A stretch of DNA of 64,000 nucleotides, taken from NCBI GenBank assembly GCA_014529385.2, contig CM043953.1, forward strand, positions 93,067,342 through 93,131,341, read 5' to 3'. This DNA comes from Adiantum capillus-veneris. Taxonomy: Eukaryota; Streptophyta; Polypodiopsida; Polypodiales; Pteridaceae. Under the pieces are notes generated by a model that was not told the origin of the DNA, did no database searches, and saw nothing but the letters and a program-made list of their open reading frames with translations. Positions within the stretch are counted from its first letter, which is position 1. Each line of letters starts with the position of its first letter. Below, piece after piece: positions 1 to 12,600 of the stretch. The position numbers and the translations under genes are program-made.

Positions 1-1250
1 GAGCCAAGTATTTCATGTCCGAGGGCTGACTAGAGGCTATACCTAGAAGACCTTGTAGTTAATATACGATAAAAAGAATTGCTCATGAAATCATCGCCTA
101 ACTTATTTCTTTGACCCCCCAAAGTCTTTTCACAGTGATTCAATTTTGATGTGTGTGATTATTTTGTATGCCTTGGGTTTTTTGCTTTTCAAGGAAAAGC
201 GCCCACACTAGGAACCACTAGGACTCTAGTACCATAGACGATACATGTGAGTGGAGTACCAAATCAAGATGAGATTTCTCTTCCAGCTTAAGATTTTACA
301 TTGTGGCACTTTGATTTTTTATTTTTATTTTGGTTCGTTTTCAGCATTTTAATTTTGTAGCTTTGGGGGGTCATATAACACTGTTACCCTCCCGAGGCTT
401 ATCACATTAGTAACTCCCTTTGTAATACTTAAGCTAACGGTCAATATGGACTAAGCCCACTAGAAAGCCCTAGTACATTTCACACAATGCTGCCTAAATC
501 AGATTAAGAACCTAAGTAACCATTGATTATTAGGAAGACATTCCCCATGGTATTGAGAGAAGATCTATAAGACCTAGCTTGGTCAAACTAGCCTAGTCGG
601 ACTACTTGATTTTTAAACCTAGACAAGTGATTATGACAAAAAATTATATTGAATTTAATGTTTGATACCAAGCAAATGCGCTGAATATTATGCTACCAAT
701 CACAATTAAAGCAGACAAACATAGATGCAAAAATGATAAGGGGCCATGCTAATGGACAAGAAACACCTGTTTGTTTTGACGATTGTGCTTGATTTGAAAA
801 GTGGATGAGAGAAAGATTCCATGAAGGTCCAAATCCTAACTACAACAACACATTCCTGTACACACGAGGAAACACAAAGAATACCCCTAGGAGGCATATC
901 AATGGGAAGAAAGAACTTTGCTAATCACTAAACTCTAAAACAGAAACACTCCTATCGTACTAATCCTACCTACCCTCCATGACTTGAGTGATGAGGATCA
1001 AAGGTGTTTTATGACATAGGTTTCTGTTTCAGTGTACCGGATGTGAATGTGTAGGTCTAGGTCAATGTTTTGACTTTTATTGTGCATACTCATTTGCTAA
1101 TTGCTCTTGCTCTTTATTATTTTTGTTTTTTGGGAGTATAAGGCTTTATATATACATTCTCTAAGATTGGGAGATTGAGAGGTTAGGGAGGAAGGTTGAG
1201 AGGGGAGTGAGTAAATGATGACTGTCAGCAAACACTCCCCCCTTCCTTCG
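1..1250 (-). other. 3' noncoding region of A-outer
   Basis: No open frame is supported here. The stretch aligns along its length with 5439-6669 of A-inner: shared landmarks are GAGCCAAGTAT at the left edge, a run reading CTTTGGGGGGTCATATAAC, and GTCAGCAAACACTCCCCCCT just before the coding end. It is the untranslated region between the W-x-P-K tail and the 3' LTR of a minus-strand element. The C-rich patch near 1238 reads as a purine tract on the element strand. Confidence 0.7.
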
Positions 1251-3641
1251 GTAGATCATACCGTTTGAAATGTGCTCGTCACCCTTTGAAACCAATTGTT
1301 CCAGTTGGTAATAGGTGAGGATTTTTGCCAGTAGTTTTCTATTACCTAAGGTGCCTCGTCGAGTTGCAAGGGTGGTAAGGTACTCTCCCAGGATTGAACT
1401 TGAAGTGGTTCATCAGGTGATTCTTGAACACTGGGAGGTGTGGATTCCTTTGTAGCTTCATGGAGGTCCACTATTGTAGGTGGAGGCTGTGGAGAAGCTT
1501 TTACCTCTATGGATGCATTACATGAGGAGCTAGAAGCTTCATGGGACTCCCCCCTTCCTGAGCTAGGTGGAACAAATTGTTCTTTATTTGGTACCCAAAC
1601 TAGCTCTGTAGTGGGTGTGTAGCATTCTGTGATTTTTTTCTTTCCGTGATTGTTGATTCATTTTGGAGCTACGTAATTGGGCTCACATGGGTTAAGTGAC
1701 AGGTAAGAACACAATCTACGTTTTGGCACCCAGATTTGATCATTTCCTTCATAGTAGCCTTGGGCTTCCAATAGTCGTTTAGAAATCCACCACCATGTTT
1801 CCTTACATTTCTTGGAGCAAGTGGGACGTGGCTTCTATTTTTTAGCACTAGCTATGGTTGCTAAAGAATCTTTAGATATCCACTTGTATGTTTTCTTTGT
1901 TATATTAGGATGAGTCTTGCCAGAAGCTATATGCATTGCTTGTAGCATATTTAAGGGTATGGGCATTTCATCCCCATTAGGTGTTACCCAAGTCGTCCCC
2001 CTATTTCGCCAAGTGTCTATGGTTGCTGCTAGGTGGACCCAATCCACATTGTCCGACTCAGTCATCCCAGATAGTACATCCATATAACGAGAATCTTCCC
2101 CAACATCAGCTTTACGCATGTAACAATACTGCAATGGAACCGAGTGAACTGTGGCGTCAGATCTATGATCAATTATAACCCTATTTCCTAGGGGATGTGC
2201 TTGACCAGGTACAAGATCCACTCCAATGACAGAATCTTGAAACTACAGGTAGACACGGTTTTTAGACCAGTCATGCATCATTTTTGCTTCCCTCATGAAA
2301 GAGCGTCCTAATATCATCTCCGATGTCATAGTGTGTTTGGAGACATCCATAACAATGAAGAGAGTTGTTATTTTATGTCCAAAGACCTTGATCTTGAGAT
2401 CTTCTAGCATCCCAATAGGTTTAAAAATAGACCCATTGGCCATCTTCACTACTATGGTTGTGGTCGCAAGGTGAGGTCTTCCCATAGTTTCCCATCAATT
2501 TTTAGTCAAAATGCTAATCCAAGTGCCACCATCAAGGATTCCCTTCATATTTAATCCCTTAGTAGTGAATGGTATTGTCGCATTGGATTCATCACCCTCA
2601 AAGTATTGTCCTAGCTTGTTAACATGTATTTCTATAACAAGATTCTCATCTAGGTTGGGTTGTGGATCTAAGTGTTCCTGCTCTATTGGCATCTCCCCAG
2701 CTCCATTCATCTATGAAAATTGTGGTAGCCCAAACTTCAGTTCTCCATTGAGGAAGGCTCGAAGAGTTGAGACTAGCTCAGGGTCTTTATATAGTTTGGA
2801 CATGACGGTGGTTCTAACTTCTGAAGACATGAAATCCATCAATTTGGTAGTATTTAACGACACCTTTTGGGCTTCAGTCCCTTGACATGGGGAAGATGGG
2901 ATCTCCATTTCTTCGATAGGATTAGGTAGTCCCTCTATAAACATTCTTTCCATCAAGAAGTGAGTATACCCACTTTCCCATGACTTTAAGTCACTTTCTT
3001 CTTGGATGACACTAGGTATGGCTAAGGGTCTATAGACTTGGTGAGGTTGTTGTTGCGTAGGGAACACGGTGTCTGTAATCTGGATCTACCTAGGTGCTGG
3101 TTCTAGATCCCTTTGGGTATCTTCTACCAAACTCCTTAATTGCTTGACTCGCTCGAGCTCCTCTGTAGGGTTTGGATAAGTTCCTATCTTCTTCTTGGAT
3201 CCTGGCCATTGTGGCTCATGAAAATCTTCCTTGTTGGTTTCTATCTTAGTGGTTGTTTTGGTCTCCATGGTTTCACCTGAATCCGAATCCTCTTCAGCGT
3301 CGTTCATATATATGGGGTCGTCACCAGTCCCTATGTTGGTCTTTAAACTGGGGTCTGACTTTGCTATTTTTTGTGATCTCTTCCTTCGTGTTTTCTTCTT
3401 TTTCTGAGATTGGGCAATTGATGCCGTGTCTCTTTCCTCAAGAATATAATTTTTGTTTTTGGAGCATCGATCGTGTGAGTACGTTTACGGGTACCACATG
3501 TGTACTTTGTGATGGCTCCTCGGTAACCACAATCAAGTTTAATTAATTAATTAATGGTGTGATCTTCAGTGTCGTTGGATTATTTGGACATTGGGCAATC
3601 AAATGATCTATGCCACATCGATTACACATGAGTATCGGCAT
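1251..3641 (-). pseudogene. A-outer protease region and W-x-P-K tail, decayed
   Basis: Read on the minus strand this begins with an ATG at 3641 followed by a CX2CX3HX4C knuckle. A degraded linker comes next, then a retropepsin domain at about 2710-2243 with a flap-side IILGR-like signature (MILGRSFMREA), then a tail with several W-x-P-K-like motifs (near 1876, 1784, 1725 and 1590). The catalytic loop reads LDGGTWIS where A-inner has LDGGAGVS, and a TGA lies a few codons after it. At least five stops or shifts break the frame. The tail follows the protease directly, as in A-inner, with no RT between them. Assignment rests on alignment to A-inner, and the copy cannot be functional. Confidence 0.75.
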
Positions 3642-4478
3642 TGTACGTGCTCGCTTGAATGGTTTGCATTAGTGTGGCGTTATTTTGTAGCCTAATAGGA
3701 CACTCGGCTACACGATGTGGACCTCCACACTCATAGCATTGAAGAGGTGGTCTCTTATTAGTAGTGTAATTGATATTTTGGCCTCTTGCCGCAAGAGCAA
3801 CTACTTGATATACAGGTTTGACTTGTCCCCAATAGTCCTCCATGTAGTATTGTGGACTTTCTTCAAGCACATCCATCCCATAGGCGATATTAGGATCTAT
3901 ATCTTCCTCGCAGCCTTCCAAACAAGTAATAGATGGCCATCGCGCGCTTAAATACTATGCAATCCTTAGCTTGATGACCATACCTCCCACAGGCATTGCA
4001 ATTCCCATTGAACTTTACTCTAAAAGTAGGGCATTCACTCGTACTATGCGGTCCATAGCATATTGAGCACCATTGTTGCTCCCTTCTTGGATACATATGA
4101 TTGTTTTGTGGACCACGATTGTCTCTAAGACTCTCTTGAATAGCCTTGGTGAGATCTGCTAGACTCATCTCAGATATCTTTGGCTCCTTAGCAATAGGCT
4201 TTAGGGTCATTAGCTGATGCCCTGATGCTTGGGAGCTAATAGATTTAGGCTCAACAGACACTCTTTCTCCTTGAATCATTAAATTATCCTCCAATTGGAT
4301 CGCATTGGTGGTGACTGCTTCCCAAGTGGTGATACCTCTAATGACTAGGCCATTATAGATATGCTCATGTCGTAATCCTCTAATGAATCTATCCAGCAAT
4401 TGATTATTATTGAAGCACTCATTTGGATTACAACAAGAATTCAAATGCTTCAAGCGACTAATAAAGTCTCTCACCGAC
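3622..4478 (-). pseudogene. A-outer Gag C-terminal half with zinc knuckles
   Basis: This is the downstream half of the outer Gag; the upstream half lies at 13334-13682, separated by A-inner. It carries a capsid-like segment (FISRLKHLNSCC, then LLDRFIRGLRHE), a CX2CX3HX4C knuckle (CSICYGPHSTSEC), a canonical CX2CX4HX4C knuckle (CNACGRYGHQAKDC) and, after a deletion and frame change near 3900, a third knuckle (CYECGGPHRVAEC). Compared with A-inner about 170 bp of proline-rich linker is missing. The Gag frame ends at 3622-3624 and overlaps the start of the protease frame (ATG at 3641) by 20 nt, exactly as in A-inner. Knuckles of this kind bind retroelement RNA during packaging. Confidence 0.8.
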
Positions 4479-4728
4479 TGTGCGCTCCTTGCCGCGCTGT
4501 CGAAGCAAGGGACTTGCCAATACACCGTATGCGAGCCACAAACGGCTCCAAGCACACAACAAGCCTAAACTAGCAAGCTCAAGAAAACAAAGGGTGTGTC
4601 ACTCACCGCTCTACGCTCGCCTTCGTGGTGGATTCCTCGCCGCGATGAAGAAGAAGCTGCAGTCGTGCCGCGCTCAACCGCTTCGCCGCCGTCGTGCCTT
4701 CGTAATGCTCGATCGCACACACACTCTC

Positions 4729-4761
<33 letters not shown>

Positions 4762-5055
4762 AGGAGGTGAAGAAGAAGAAGATGGAGATGGAGCAAGAGC
4801 ACTCTTCAATTGCACAAATGAGAGAATGAGTAAAAATTAGGTTTAGTTGGCTTTTATAGGAGCTCACCCCATTCACACTTGGGCGCCCATGCTTAACCAA
4901 CTAATCCCTTGAATGTCCAAGTTAAAGTGCGCCTCTCATCGGCGATCACTCTACCTTTCCCTATTGGTCCGACAAGCCCGGTACCTGACTCTACCAAATA
5001 CATAATACACGTCCGTCGTAGGTGATGGGGTGTCCGTGAGCCGTGAGGGTTAACA
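4479..5055 (-). repeat. A-inner 3' LTR
   Basis: 577-bp terminal repeat, downstream copy on the element strand. It contains a CT/CA microsatellite near 4730-4760 and a TATAAAAG box on the minus strand at 4851-4858. Left flank is CCGAC. Confidence 0.93.
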
Positions 5056-5068
5056 TGCCCCCCTTCCT
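5056..5068 (-). other. A-inner polypurine tract
   Basis: On the minus strand the sequence AGGAAGGGGGGCA directly precedes the 3' LTR. This is the expected place and composition for the plus-strand primer of reverse transcription. Confidence 0.85.
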
Positions 5069-6669
5069 GATGTAGATTCCGTCCTCGGAAGCTATTGAGT
5101 TGAAGCTGGGTCGTCGAGGTGGAAGAGCATTTGAGATGAATGTCCTTAGCCTTCTTCAGTCACTGCAAAATCAAACAACATTGGCACAGTAATTGCATTC
5201 TCTTAAAAAGCATATGCAGTTTTAGGTAGACACATTGATTGGTCAAAGAATTTCAAACAATTTGGTAGCAATGAACATTAAATTGCAATGTAATCAAATG
5301 CATAAACAGATGTAAAGGTAGAAAATTAAACAAGTCTGGGGTCACTAATTTGACGGTCGAAAGGCACTAGAGATCAAATATTAATACCATGGGTAAGCTT
5401 CTTAATTTTCAGTGGTCAATTAAGTTGTTTAATCGCGAGAGCCAAGTATTCATTTTCGAGGGCTGACTAGAGGCTATATCTAGAAGACTTTGTAGTTAAG
5501 CTACCATAAAAGGAATTTCTCATGAAATCATCGCCTGGCTGATTACTTTTTCTTTGACCCCCCCAAGTCTTTTCACACTGATTCAATTTTGAAGTGGGTG
5601 CTTATTTTGTATGCCTTGGGTTTTTTGCTTTTCAAGGAAAAGCGCCCACACTGGGAACCTCTAGGGCTCTAGTACCATAGGCGATACATGTGAGTGAAGT
5701 ACCAAATCAAGCTGAGATTTCTCTTCCAGCTTAAAATTTTACATTGTGGCACTTTGATTTTTTGCTTGTTCATTTTCAGCATTTAAATTTTGTAACTTTG
5801 GGGGGTCATATAACACTGTTACCCTCCCCAGGCTCATCACATTAGTAAACTCCCTTTATAATACTTAAGCTAAAGGTCAATAGGGTTAAGCCCACTAGAA
5901 AGCCCTAGTACATTTCATACAATGCTTCCTAAATCGGATTAAGAACCTAAGTAACCATTGTTTATTAGGAAGGCATTCCCCATGGTATTAAGAGAAGATT
6001 TCTAATACCTAGCTTGGTCAAACTAGCTTAGTCGGACTGCTTGATTTTTACACCTAAACAAGTGATTATGACAAAACATTACATTGAATTAAATGTTTGA
6101 TACTAAGCCAATGCGCTGAATATTATGCTACCAATCACAATCAAAGCAGACAATCATAGATGCAAAAAGATAACGGCAATGCTAATGGACAAGAAACACC
6201 TGTTTGTGTTGATGGTCGCGCTTGATTTGAAGGTTCCATGAACGTCCAAATCCTATCAATAGCAACACGCTCCTGTACACACTAGGAAACAAAAGGAATA
6301 CCTCCAGGAGGCACATTAGTGGGAAAAGAGAACTTGCTAATCACTCAACTCTAATACAGAAACACTCCTATCGTACTAATCTTACCTACCCTCCATCACT
6401 CAAGTGATGACGATCAAAGGTGTTTTATGGCATAGGTTTCTGTTTCACTGTACCAGATGTGACATGTGTAGGTCTGAGTCAATGTTTTGACTTTTAATGT
6501 GCATACTCGTTTGCTAATTGCTCTTGCTCTTTATTTTTTTGTTTTTTGTGAGTATAAAGCTTTATATGTACATTCCCTAAGATTGGAATTGAGAGGTCAG
6601 GGAAAAAGGTTGAGAGGGAAACAAATGAATGATGACTGTCAGCAAACACTCCCCCCTTCCTTGGGTAGA
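5069..6669 (-). other. A-inner 3' noncoding region
   Basis: About 1.6 kb between the end of the W-x-P-K tail and the polypurine tract has no credible open frame on either strand. It aligns with 1-1250 of A-outer. This is where an autonomous element would be expected to carry pol or an accessory gene. Confidence 0.75.
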
Positions 6670-9171
6670 TCATACCATTTGAAATGAGCTTGTCACCCTC
6701 TGAAACCAATTGTTCCAGTTGGTAATAGGTGAGGATTTTTGCCAGTAGTTTGTTATTACCCTAGGTGCCTCGGCAAGTTGCAAGGGTGGTAAGGTACTCT
6801 CCCAGGATCGAACTTGAAGTGGTTCATTAGGTGATTCTTGAACACTGGGAGGTGTGGACTCTTTTGTAGCTTCATGGAGGTCCACTACTATAGATGGAGG
6901 CTGTGTAGAAGCTTTTACCTCTATGGATGTATTACATGATGAGCTAGAAGCTTCATGGGACTCCCCCCTTCCTGAGCTAGGTGGAACAAATCGTTCTTTC
7001 TTTGGTACCCAAACTAGCTCGGGAGCGGGTGTGTAGCATTCTGTGATCTTTTTCTTTCCACGATCATTGATTCGTTTTGGAGCTACGGGATTGGGCTCAC
7101 TTGGGTCAGGTGATAGGTAAGAGCACAATCTACGTTTTGGCACCCAGATTTGATCATTTCCTTGATAGTAGCCTTGGGCTTCCAATAGTCGTTTAGGGAT
7201 CCATCGCAACATTTTCTTACTTTTCTTGGAGCGAGTGGTACGTTTCTTACAAGGCTTCTGTTTTTTAGCACTAGCTATGGTCACTAAAGAAGCTTTAGGG
7301 ACCCACTTGTATGTTTTCTTCGTTACATTAGGATGAGTCTTGTCAGAAGCGATATGCATTGCTTGTAGCATATTTAAGGGTATAGGAATTTCATCCCCCT
7401 CAGGTGTTACCCAGGTCGTCCCCCTATTTCCCCAAGTGTCTATGGTTGATGCTAGGTGGACCCAATCTACGTTGTCTGATTCCGTCATACCCGGTAGCAC
7501 ATCCATGTAAGGAGAATCTTGGCCAATGTCTGTATCCTTCTTACAAGTGTAACAATATTGTAGTGGGGCCGAGTGAACTGTGGTGTCAGAGCGATGATCA
7601 ATAATGGTTTTACTCCCTAAGGGGTGTACCTTACCAGTCACCAAATCCACTCTAAGGACAGAGTCTTGGAATTGCAAATAGACATGATTTTTAGACCAAT
7701 CGTGAACCATTTGTGCTTCCCTCATGAATGGTCGTCCTAAAATCATTTCTTATGACATAAGGTGTTTAGAGAAATCCATTACAATGAACGTATGTCGTAC
7801 CTTGTGTCCTAGAACTTTGATCTTAAGATCCTTGAGCATCCCCATAGGTTTGGCTATGGTACCATTTGCCATCTTTACCACAATGTTAGTAACACTGAGG
7901 CGGGGTTTTCCCATGGATTCCCAACAATCTTTTGTAACGATGCTAACTCCCGCACCACCATCAAGAATTCCCTTTATAGTTAATCCCTTGGTAGTGATGG
8001 GTAGGGTCGCATTAGACTCGTCGCCTTCAAAATACTGCCCTAATTCGTTAATGGGTACCTCAATCACAGACTCGTGTCCATCTAAGTCAAGTGATTGCAC
8101 ATGATTTTCCTCATCAATCATAATCGAGTCAGGCCTATTTGGTTGCGCAAACTGCGGTAATCCCGTTCGTAGCTCTCCGTTAAGGAATGCTCGAAGTGCA
8201 AGGAATAACTCAGGATCTCCATACAGCTTTGCTATGATTGTGGTTCGGACCTCAGAAGACATGAAGTCCACTAGTTTGGCAACATTCATTGGCGTTTTGC
8301 AAGGTGTAGGTCCTTGACTAGGAACTGGTGAGGATGGAATCTCATATTCCTCAATGGGATCAGGTATTCCTTCGTTAAACATCCTTTCCAACAAGAAGGG
8401 TGTATGCTCACTTTCTGATGTCCTGTCCTCACTCCCTTCTTGGATGATACTAGATATGGCTAACGGTCTATGGTTCATGTGGGGTGGATGAACTTGCGTG
8501 GGAAACACTGTGTCATGAATTTTGACATGCATGGGTTCTGGTTCTAGTTTCCTTTGAGTCTCCTCCACTAAACCTCTTAGATGTTTCACCTGCTCAATCT
8601 CGTCTACTGGGTTTGGGTACGTCCCAATCTTCTTTTTATGATTCTTCCCTTTTTGCCCCTGCGGTTTATCTTGGGGGTCTTGGATTGGATTTGGAAACAC
8701 TTGTGGTGTTTTCAGAGGCTCTTTATGGTTTTCTCTTATTCGGTTTTCATTTGGTTCCATGTTACGGTTTTCTTTGTCGGTCTTTCCCTTTGTGGTATTG
8801 GTTCTAGTCTCCATTGTCTCGACTGAATCTGAATCATCCTCGAGGTCATTCATATACACGGGGTCATCTCCTGTTCCTATGTTTGTTTTGGAACTTGGCT
8901 TTGAATTTTCCGTATTCTGCGACTTCTTCCTTCGTGTCTTCTTTTTCTTTGCTTGGATAACTGACGCAGTATCTCTCTCTTCGAGGATATGGCCTGGCCC
9001 TTGAAGCATGGACTGTGTAATCGCATAAGCAGGTGCGACGGGTGGTATTGGCGATGTCACACTAGCAATTTTGACCAAATTCAGGGGTGTGATTTTAGGC
9101 GCATTTGGGTTATAGGGGCATTGGGCAATCAAGTGATCTATGCCACAACGATTACATGTGAGTATTGGCAT
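6670..9171 (-). CDS. A-inner protease-tail frame: knuckle, retropepsin, W-x-P-K repeats (one stop)
   Basis: The frame starts at the ATG at 9171 and runs to 6670 with a single in-frame TAA at 7747-7749. Domains in order are a CX2CX3HX4C knuckle (CNRCGIDHLIAQC), a charged Lys/Glu-rich linker, and an aspartic protease with the loop LDGGAGVSIV (near 7945) and the flap-side signature MILGRPFMREA just after the stop. A tail follows with four spaced motifs: KWVPK, RWIPK, IWVPK and VWVPK. Retropepsins cut the Gag precursor into mature capsid proteins. In A-outer the stop position is a sense codon, so the TAA is private to this copy. The start overlaps the end of gag by 20 nt in the +1 frame. No RT follows, which is abnormal for a Ty3/gypsy polyprotein. 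Confidence 0.82.
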
Positions 9172-10534
9172 TGCAGACGTTCCCTTGATTCACTTGCATC
9201 TGTGCAGCATTCTTTTGCAGCCTAATAGGGCACTCCGCTACTCGATGTGGTCCACCACACTCGTAGCATTGAAGAGGTGGCCTCCTAGCCTGGGTGTTGA
9301 TATTTTGACCTCTCGATGCGAGAGCAGCAGCTTGATAAACCGGCTTGACTTGTCCCCAACAATCTTCCATGTAGTATATATGACACTCTTCCAATGTATC
9401 AAGTCCGTAGGCAATACTAGTGTCTATTTCCTCCTCACAGCCATCTGCATAAGCATTTGATGGCTCGCAACCCACTTGGTTCATAGGGGCGACTCTTGGA
9501 TGCGGGGGCTGCGGTCCTAGCACAGGAGGTGGTAGCGGTGTAGCTTGTACAACATTTTGAGGTCTAGGGACCATGTGTTGCGGTAGTTGCTCAACATGTG
9601 GAGTAGGCATCAATACAGGAGCTCGAGGCGCATCCGTCCAGGCTACAGGTGGTCTATTTGCCATCATACGTTTGATCATTAAACAATCCTTAGCTTGGTG
9701 ACCATACCTACCACATGCGTTGCAAGTTCCATTAAATTTTACTCTAAACGTAGGGCACTCACTAGTGCTATGTGGACCTAAGCAAATGGAATACCATTGT
9801 TGCTCCCTTCTTGGATACATGTGACTATTTTGAGGGGGTCGATTATCCTTAAGAGACTCTTGGATTGCCTTGGTGAGGTCTGTCAAGAATGTCTCAAATA
9901 CCTTTGGCTCATTGGCAATGGGCTTTGCAGTCATGGGTTCATACTCAATGGCTTGTGAGCTAGTGGATCTCGTGTCAGTAGACACCCTCATGCCTGCTAT
10001 CATCAAGTTGTCCTCTAATGGGATTGCATTGGCAGTGACATCTTCCCAGGTTGTGATACCTCTAATCACTAGTCCATTATAGATTCCTTCATTCCTCAAC
10101 CCTCGAATGAATCAATCAAGCAGTTGGTTATTGTTGAAGCGCTCATTTATAGGGCAACGAGAGTTTAAGTGCTTTAGACGACTAATGAAGTCCCTTACTG
10201 ACTCTCCTTCCTTAAGTTCGGCCTTCTGTAGCTGAGATGCTACACCCCAAAGCACACCTTCTCGTATGTACTCCTTTAGAAACAACCTTCGAAGGGTAGG
10301 GTAGATTGTTTTCTCGTCCACCCTTAGGGTTCTATACCAATCTCCAGCCTTCCCACTTAATGTCAAGCTTAAGGCATTGCACTTATGTAGTTCATTGCGT
10401 TCCCCTAAGGAATCACATACTTGTTCAAACACTTCAATGTGTTTCCTAGCATCTTCGTCCCCATTGAATTTTTGCGTGAGTTTGGCGATTTGTACTGCCT
10501 TACTTCTAGGCTCTCTATCAGATGCATGATGCAT
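9152..10534 (-). CDS. A-inner Gag core and zinc knuckles (one stop)
   Basis: The frame opens with an ATG at 10534 (MHHASDRE) and ends at 9152. An in-frame TGA near 10109 interrupts it where A-outer has Arg (LLDRFIRG), so that stop is private to this copy. The first ~140 residues are a retrotransposon capsid domain (KAGDWYRTL, then FLKEYIREG). Three knuckles follow: CSICLGPHSTSEC, the canonical CNACGRYGHQAKDC, and CYECGGPHRVAEC after a proline-rich linker. The product would form the particle that packages element RNA. An upstream ~430-residue frame is separated only by a TGA that is also present in A-outer. Confidence 0.85.
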
Positions 10535-10549
10535 ATTTTCCGCGATAGA

Positions 10550-11848
10550 TCAACCTATGGTTTGAGCAAACGCTGCCAAGTCACCTATGTGAGGAGGTAG
10601 GGCCGGTGGAGGTACTCTTGGAATCATATGTGGGAGAGGAACGGGTACCGGTCTTGGCATATGTGTGGATGATGCAGGATATGGAACATAACCGGGCATA
10701 GGTCCACTCGGATAAGGGCTAGGGAGCGGCACTCGAGGAGCATAAGCAAGTGGTACTATTGGAGGTGTGGGGGCCATGTGTGCATAAGGGGCTAGAGGCA
10801 CATATGGTCGAGGCCCCATATTAGGTACTACGACACTAGGTAGTGGGACTGCGCTAACCGTAGATGTCATCGGTACATTCTCTGTCAGGCTTATCCCTGG
10901 AGTGAGCACTGTGTTTTCCTTGATAGAGGGTTGAGCCAAGTTAGGGAGGCTAAAGTTTTCGCTCGGAGGCTCAGATTGCATAGAGACCCCAGGTGAAATG
11001 ACGTAAGATGGGTCCATGGGACTCATTAGAGGAGTCTCCATTTGTGATAGAGTAGGCTGTTGAGCCTTGCTCGTATCCAGAAATCTCATGGGGCCAGTTG
11101 AGAGTATATTTACCCCTCGGTTTTGCCTTTCTGATTGAATAATGCCATGGATAACATTACAGATCATTTTCTGTTGATCTTCGATGCTCGTGGCACTAGA
11201 GGTGGATTGTACAATCTCTATCCATCCTACATGGTAGGCGTGGCCAGAGTGTAGATCCGTCAACACCTCAGTGTGGAGGTCGTATGTCCAATGATCATTA
11301 ATGAACAATCCTTCTATAGTCGACGTGTTAACGGTTTCTTGTGAGGTAGAAGCAATGTTGCTCCCCGTGGTTTTACTTGTCACCAACGGTACTCTAGAGG
11401 GAACTTCTGAAGGAGGCAGCTCAACATGGCCTTCTTGGTAAGAAGTTGGCAGGATATCCACATGGACACTCTTTGGGGGTGTGGGGTCCACGTGCGATGT
11501 GAAAGGAGAGTCCACTTCCCCACCCCCTTCGTGTGCTTCATTTGCATCACGTTCCGAGCGAGTAGCTCTACCTAATGTTTCCATGAAACGGCTAAACATA
11601 CTAGTACTAGGCTGTGGAGCTTCGGGAGGTGCATGGCCTTCTCTTTCAGTGTTTTGGGTAGGGTATGCTTCCATGATTTCTGAGTCGGAGGAGGAATCAC
11701 TAGCGGCTATTTTAGGGTCTTGGGTGGTGCTACCTTGTGTCCCCGCTGAGGGTCTAGAGCCTATCGTGGATGGGTAATGGGTGTCCGTATGAACAGAGGC
11801 ACTCTCAATATGCTCGTGTTCTAGCACCTGCCCAGAGCGTAAGTGCAT
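10550..11848 (-). CDS. A-inner N-terminal Gag extension, proline-rich
   Basis: A 432-residue frame begins with an ATG at 11848 (MHLRSGQVLEHEH) and ends at the TGA at 10550-10552. The start MHLRSG resembles the F gag start (MNLRSGR), which supports the initiation site. The first ~300 residues are Ser/Thr/Glu-rich and of low complexity. The last ~100 are proline-rich (for example VPLPHMIPRVPPPALPP). Segments align with the A-outer pieces at 63652-64000, 44290-44643 and 13686-14199, so this is a real, inherited coding region. The same frame continues into the Gag core after the TGA, so the two may be one protein made by readthrough. No enzymatic domain is recognised. Confidence 0.78.
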   Translation of the reverse strand: MHLRSGQVLEHEHIESASVHTDTHYPSTIGSRPSAGTQGSTTQDPKIAASDSSSDSEIMEAYPTQNTEREGHAPPEAPQPSTSMFSRFMETLGRATRSERDANEAHEGGGEVDSPFTSHVDPTPPKSVHVDILPTSYQEGHVELPPSEVPSRVPLVTSKTTGSNIASTSQETVNTSTIEGLFINDHWTYDLHTEVLTDLHSGHAYHVGWIEIVQSTSSATSIEDQQKMICNVIHGIIQSERQNRGVNILSTGPMRFLDTSKAQQPTLSQMETPLMSPMDPSYVISPGVSMQSEPPSENFSLPNLAQPSIKENTVLTPGISLTENVPMTSTVSAVPLPSVVVPNMGPRPYVPLAPYAHMAPTPPIVPLAYAPRVPLPSPYPSGPMPGYVPYPASSTHMPRPVPVPLPHMIPRVPPPALPPHIGDLAAFAQTIG

Positions 11849-12234
11849 GTGCTTTTGATACCCTAAGGTGTCAAAAAGCTGCTCTAGGAGGCCTCGTGAC
11901 TAGTTTTTAGCGTGTTTTTTGTTTGATTTTTTGCTAGATTTTTTAGAGCGTGTCGTGGAATGGGTCGTGTGATAGCTCAAAACGAGCGTATCGGTCAGAG
12001 GGTCGTGCCGTGCTTTACAGCCCTCCGTTTGGTCACTCTATGCCCTCGGAATCCCTAAAACTGTCACTTTCCAGTAGGGAACTAGGCCCAAACTAGAAAG
12101 TCTAAGGGTGCAAGTGGGAAGAGAAAGGAGGAGAGTGGAGGACTTGTCCCACATGCTCTCATTCTCTCTTGAGGGAGTAGGGTATATATATAAGAGTGAG
12201 TCTAGTATATATCATAAGACTGAGGACTGAGGTC

Positions 12235-12262
12235 TGGGCTTGGGCTTGGGCTTGGGCTTGGG
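12235..12262 (+). repeat. (TGGGCT)n hexamer run
   Basis: Four head-to-tail copies of TGGGCT plus a partial copy, in the leader of A-inner. Confidence 0.9.
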
Positions 12263-12496
12263 AAAATGATCCCGATCCCGATCATTTTATACAAACCAAC
12301 CCGTCCGTTTTAAGAGTCACGTTTTTTATTTTCGAAAAATTTCGCCACCCGCTCACTCGCGTTTTTAATTTCCGATTTTTTTTTCGATTTTTTTTTTGAA
12401 AATACAGAAATTGAAAATGCAGAAATGTAGAAAATTGAAAAAACGCAGAAATGCAGAAAATTGCAGAAATTGAAAAGGCAAAAATTGAAAATTGCA

Positions 12497-12600
12497 GAAA
12501 TTGAAAACGCCGAACTTGAAAATGCAGAAATTGCAGAAATTGAAAACGCCGAACTTAAAAATGCAGAAATTGCAGAAATTGAAAAAACGCAGACAATAGC
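12497..12600. repeat. 39-bp tandem repeat in A-inner leader
   Basis: Units start at 12497, 12536 and 12575 (the third is degraded). Each begins GAAATTGAAAACGCC. The surrounding 12400-12650 is built of related GCAGAAATTGAAA words, which makes Phe/Cys-rich nonsense frames on the minus strand. Confidence 0.85.
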
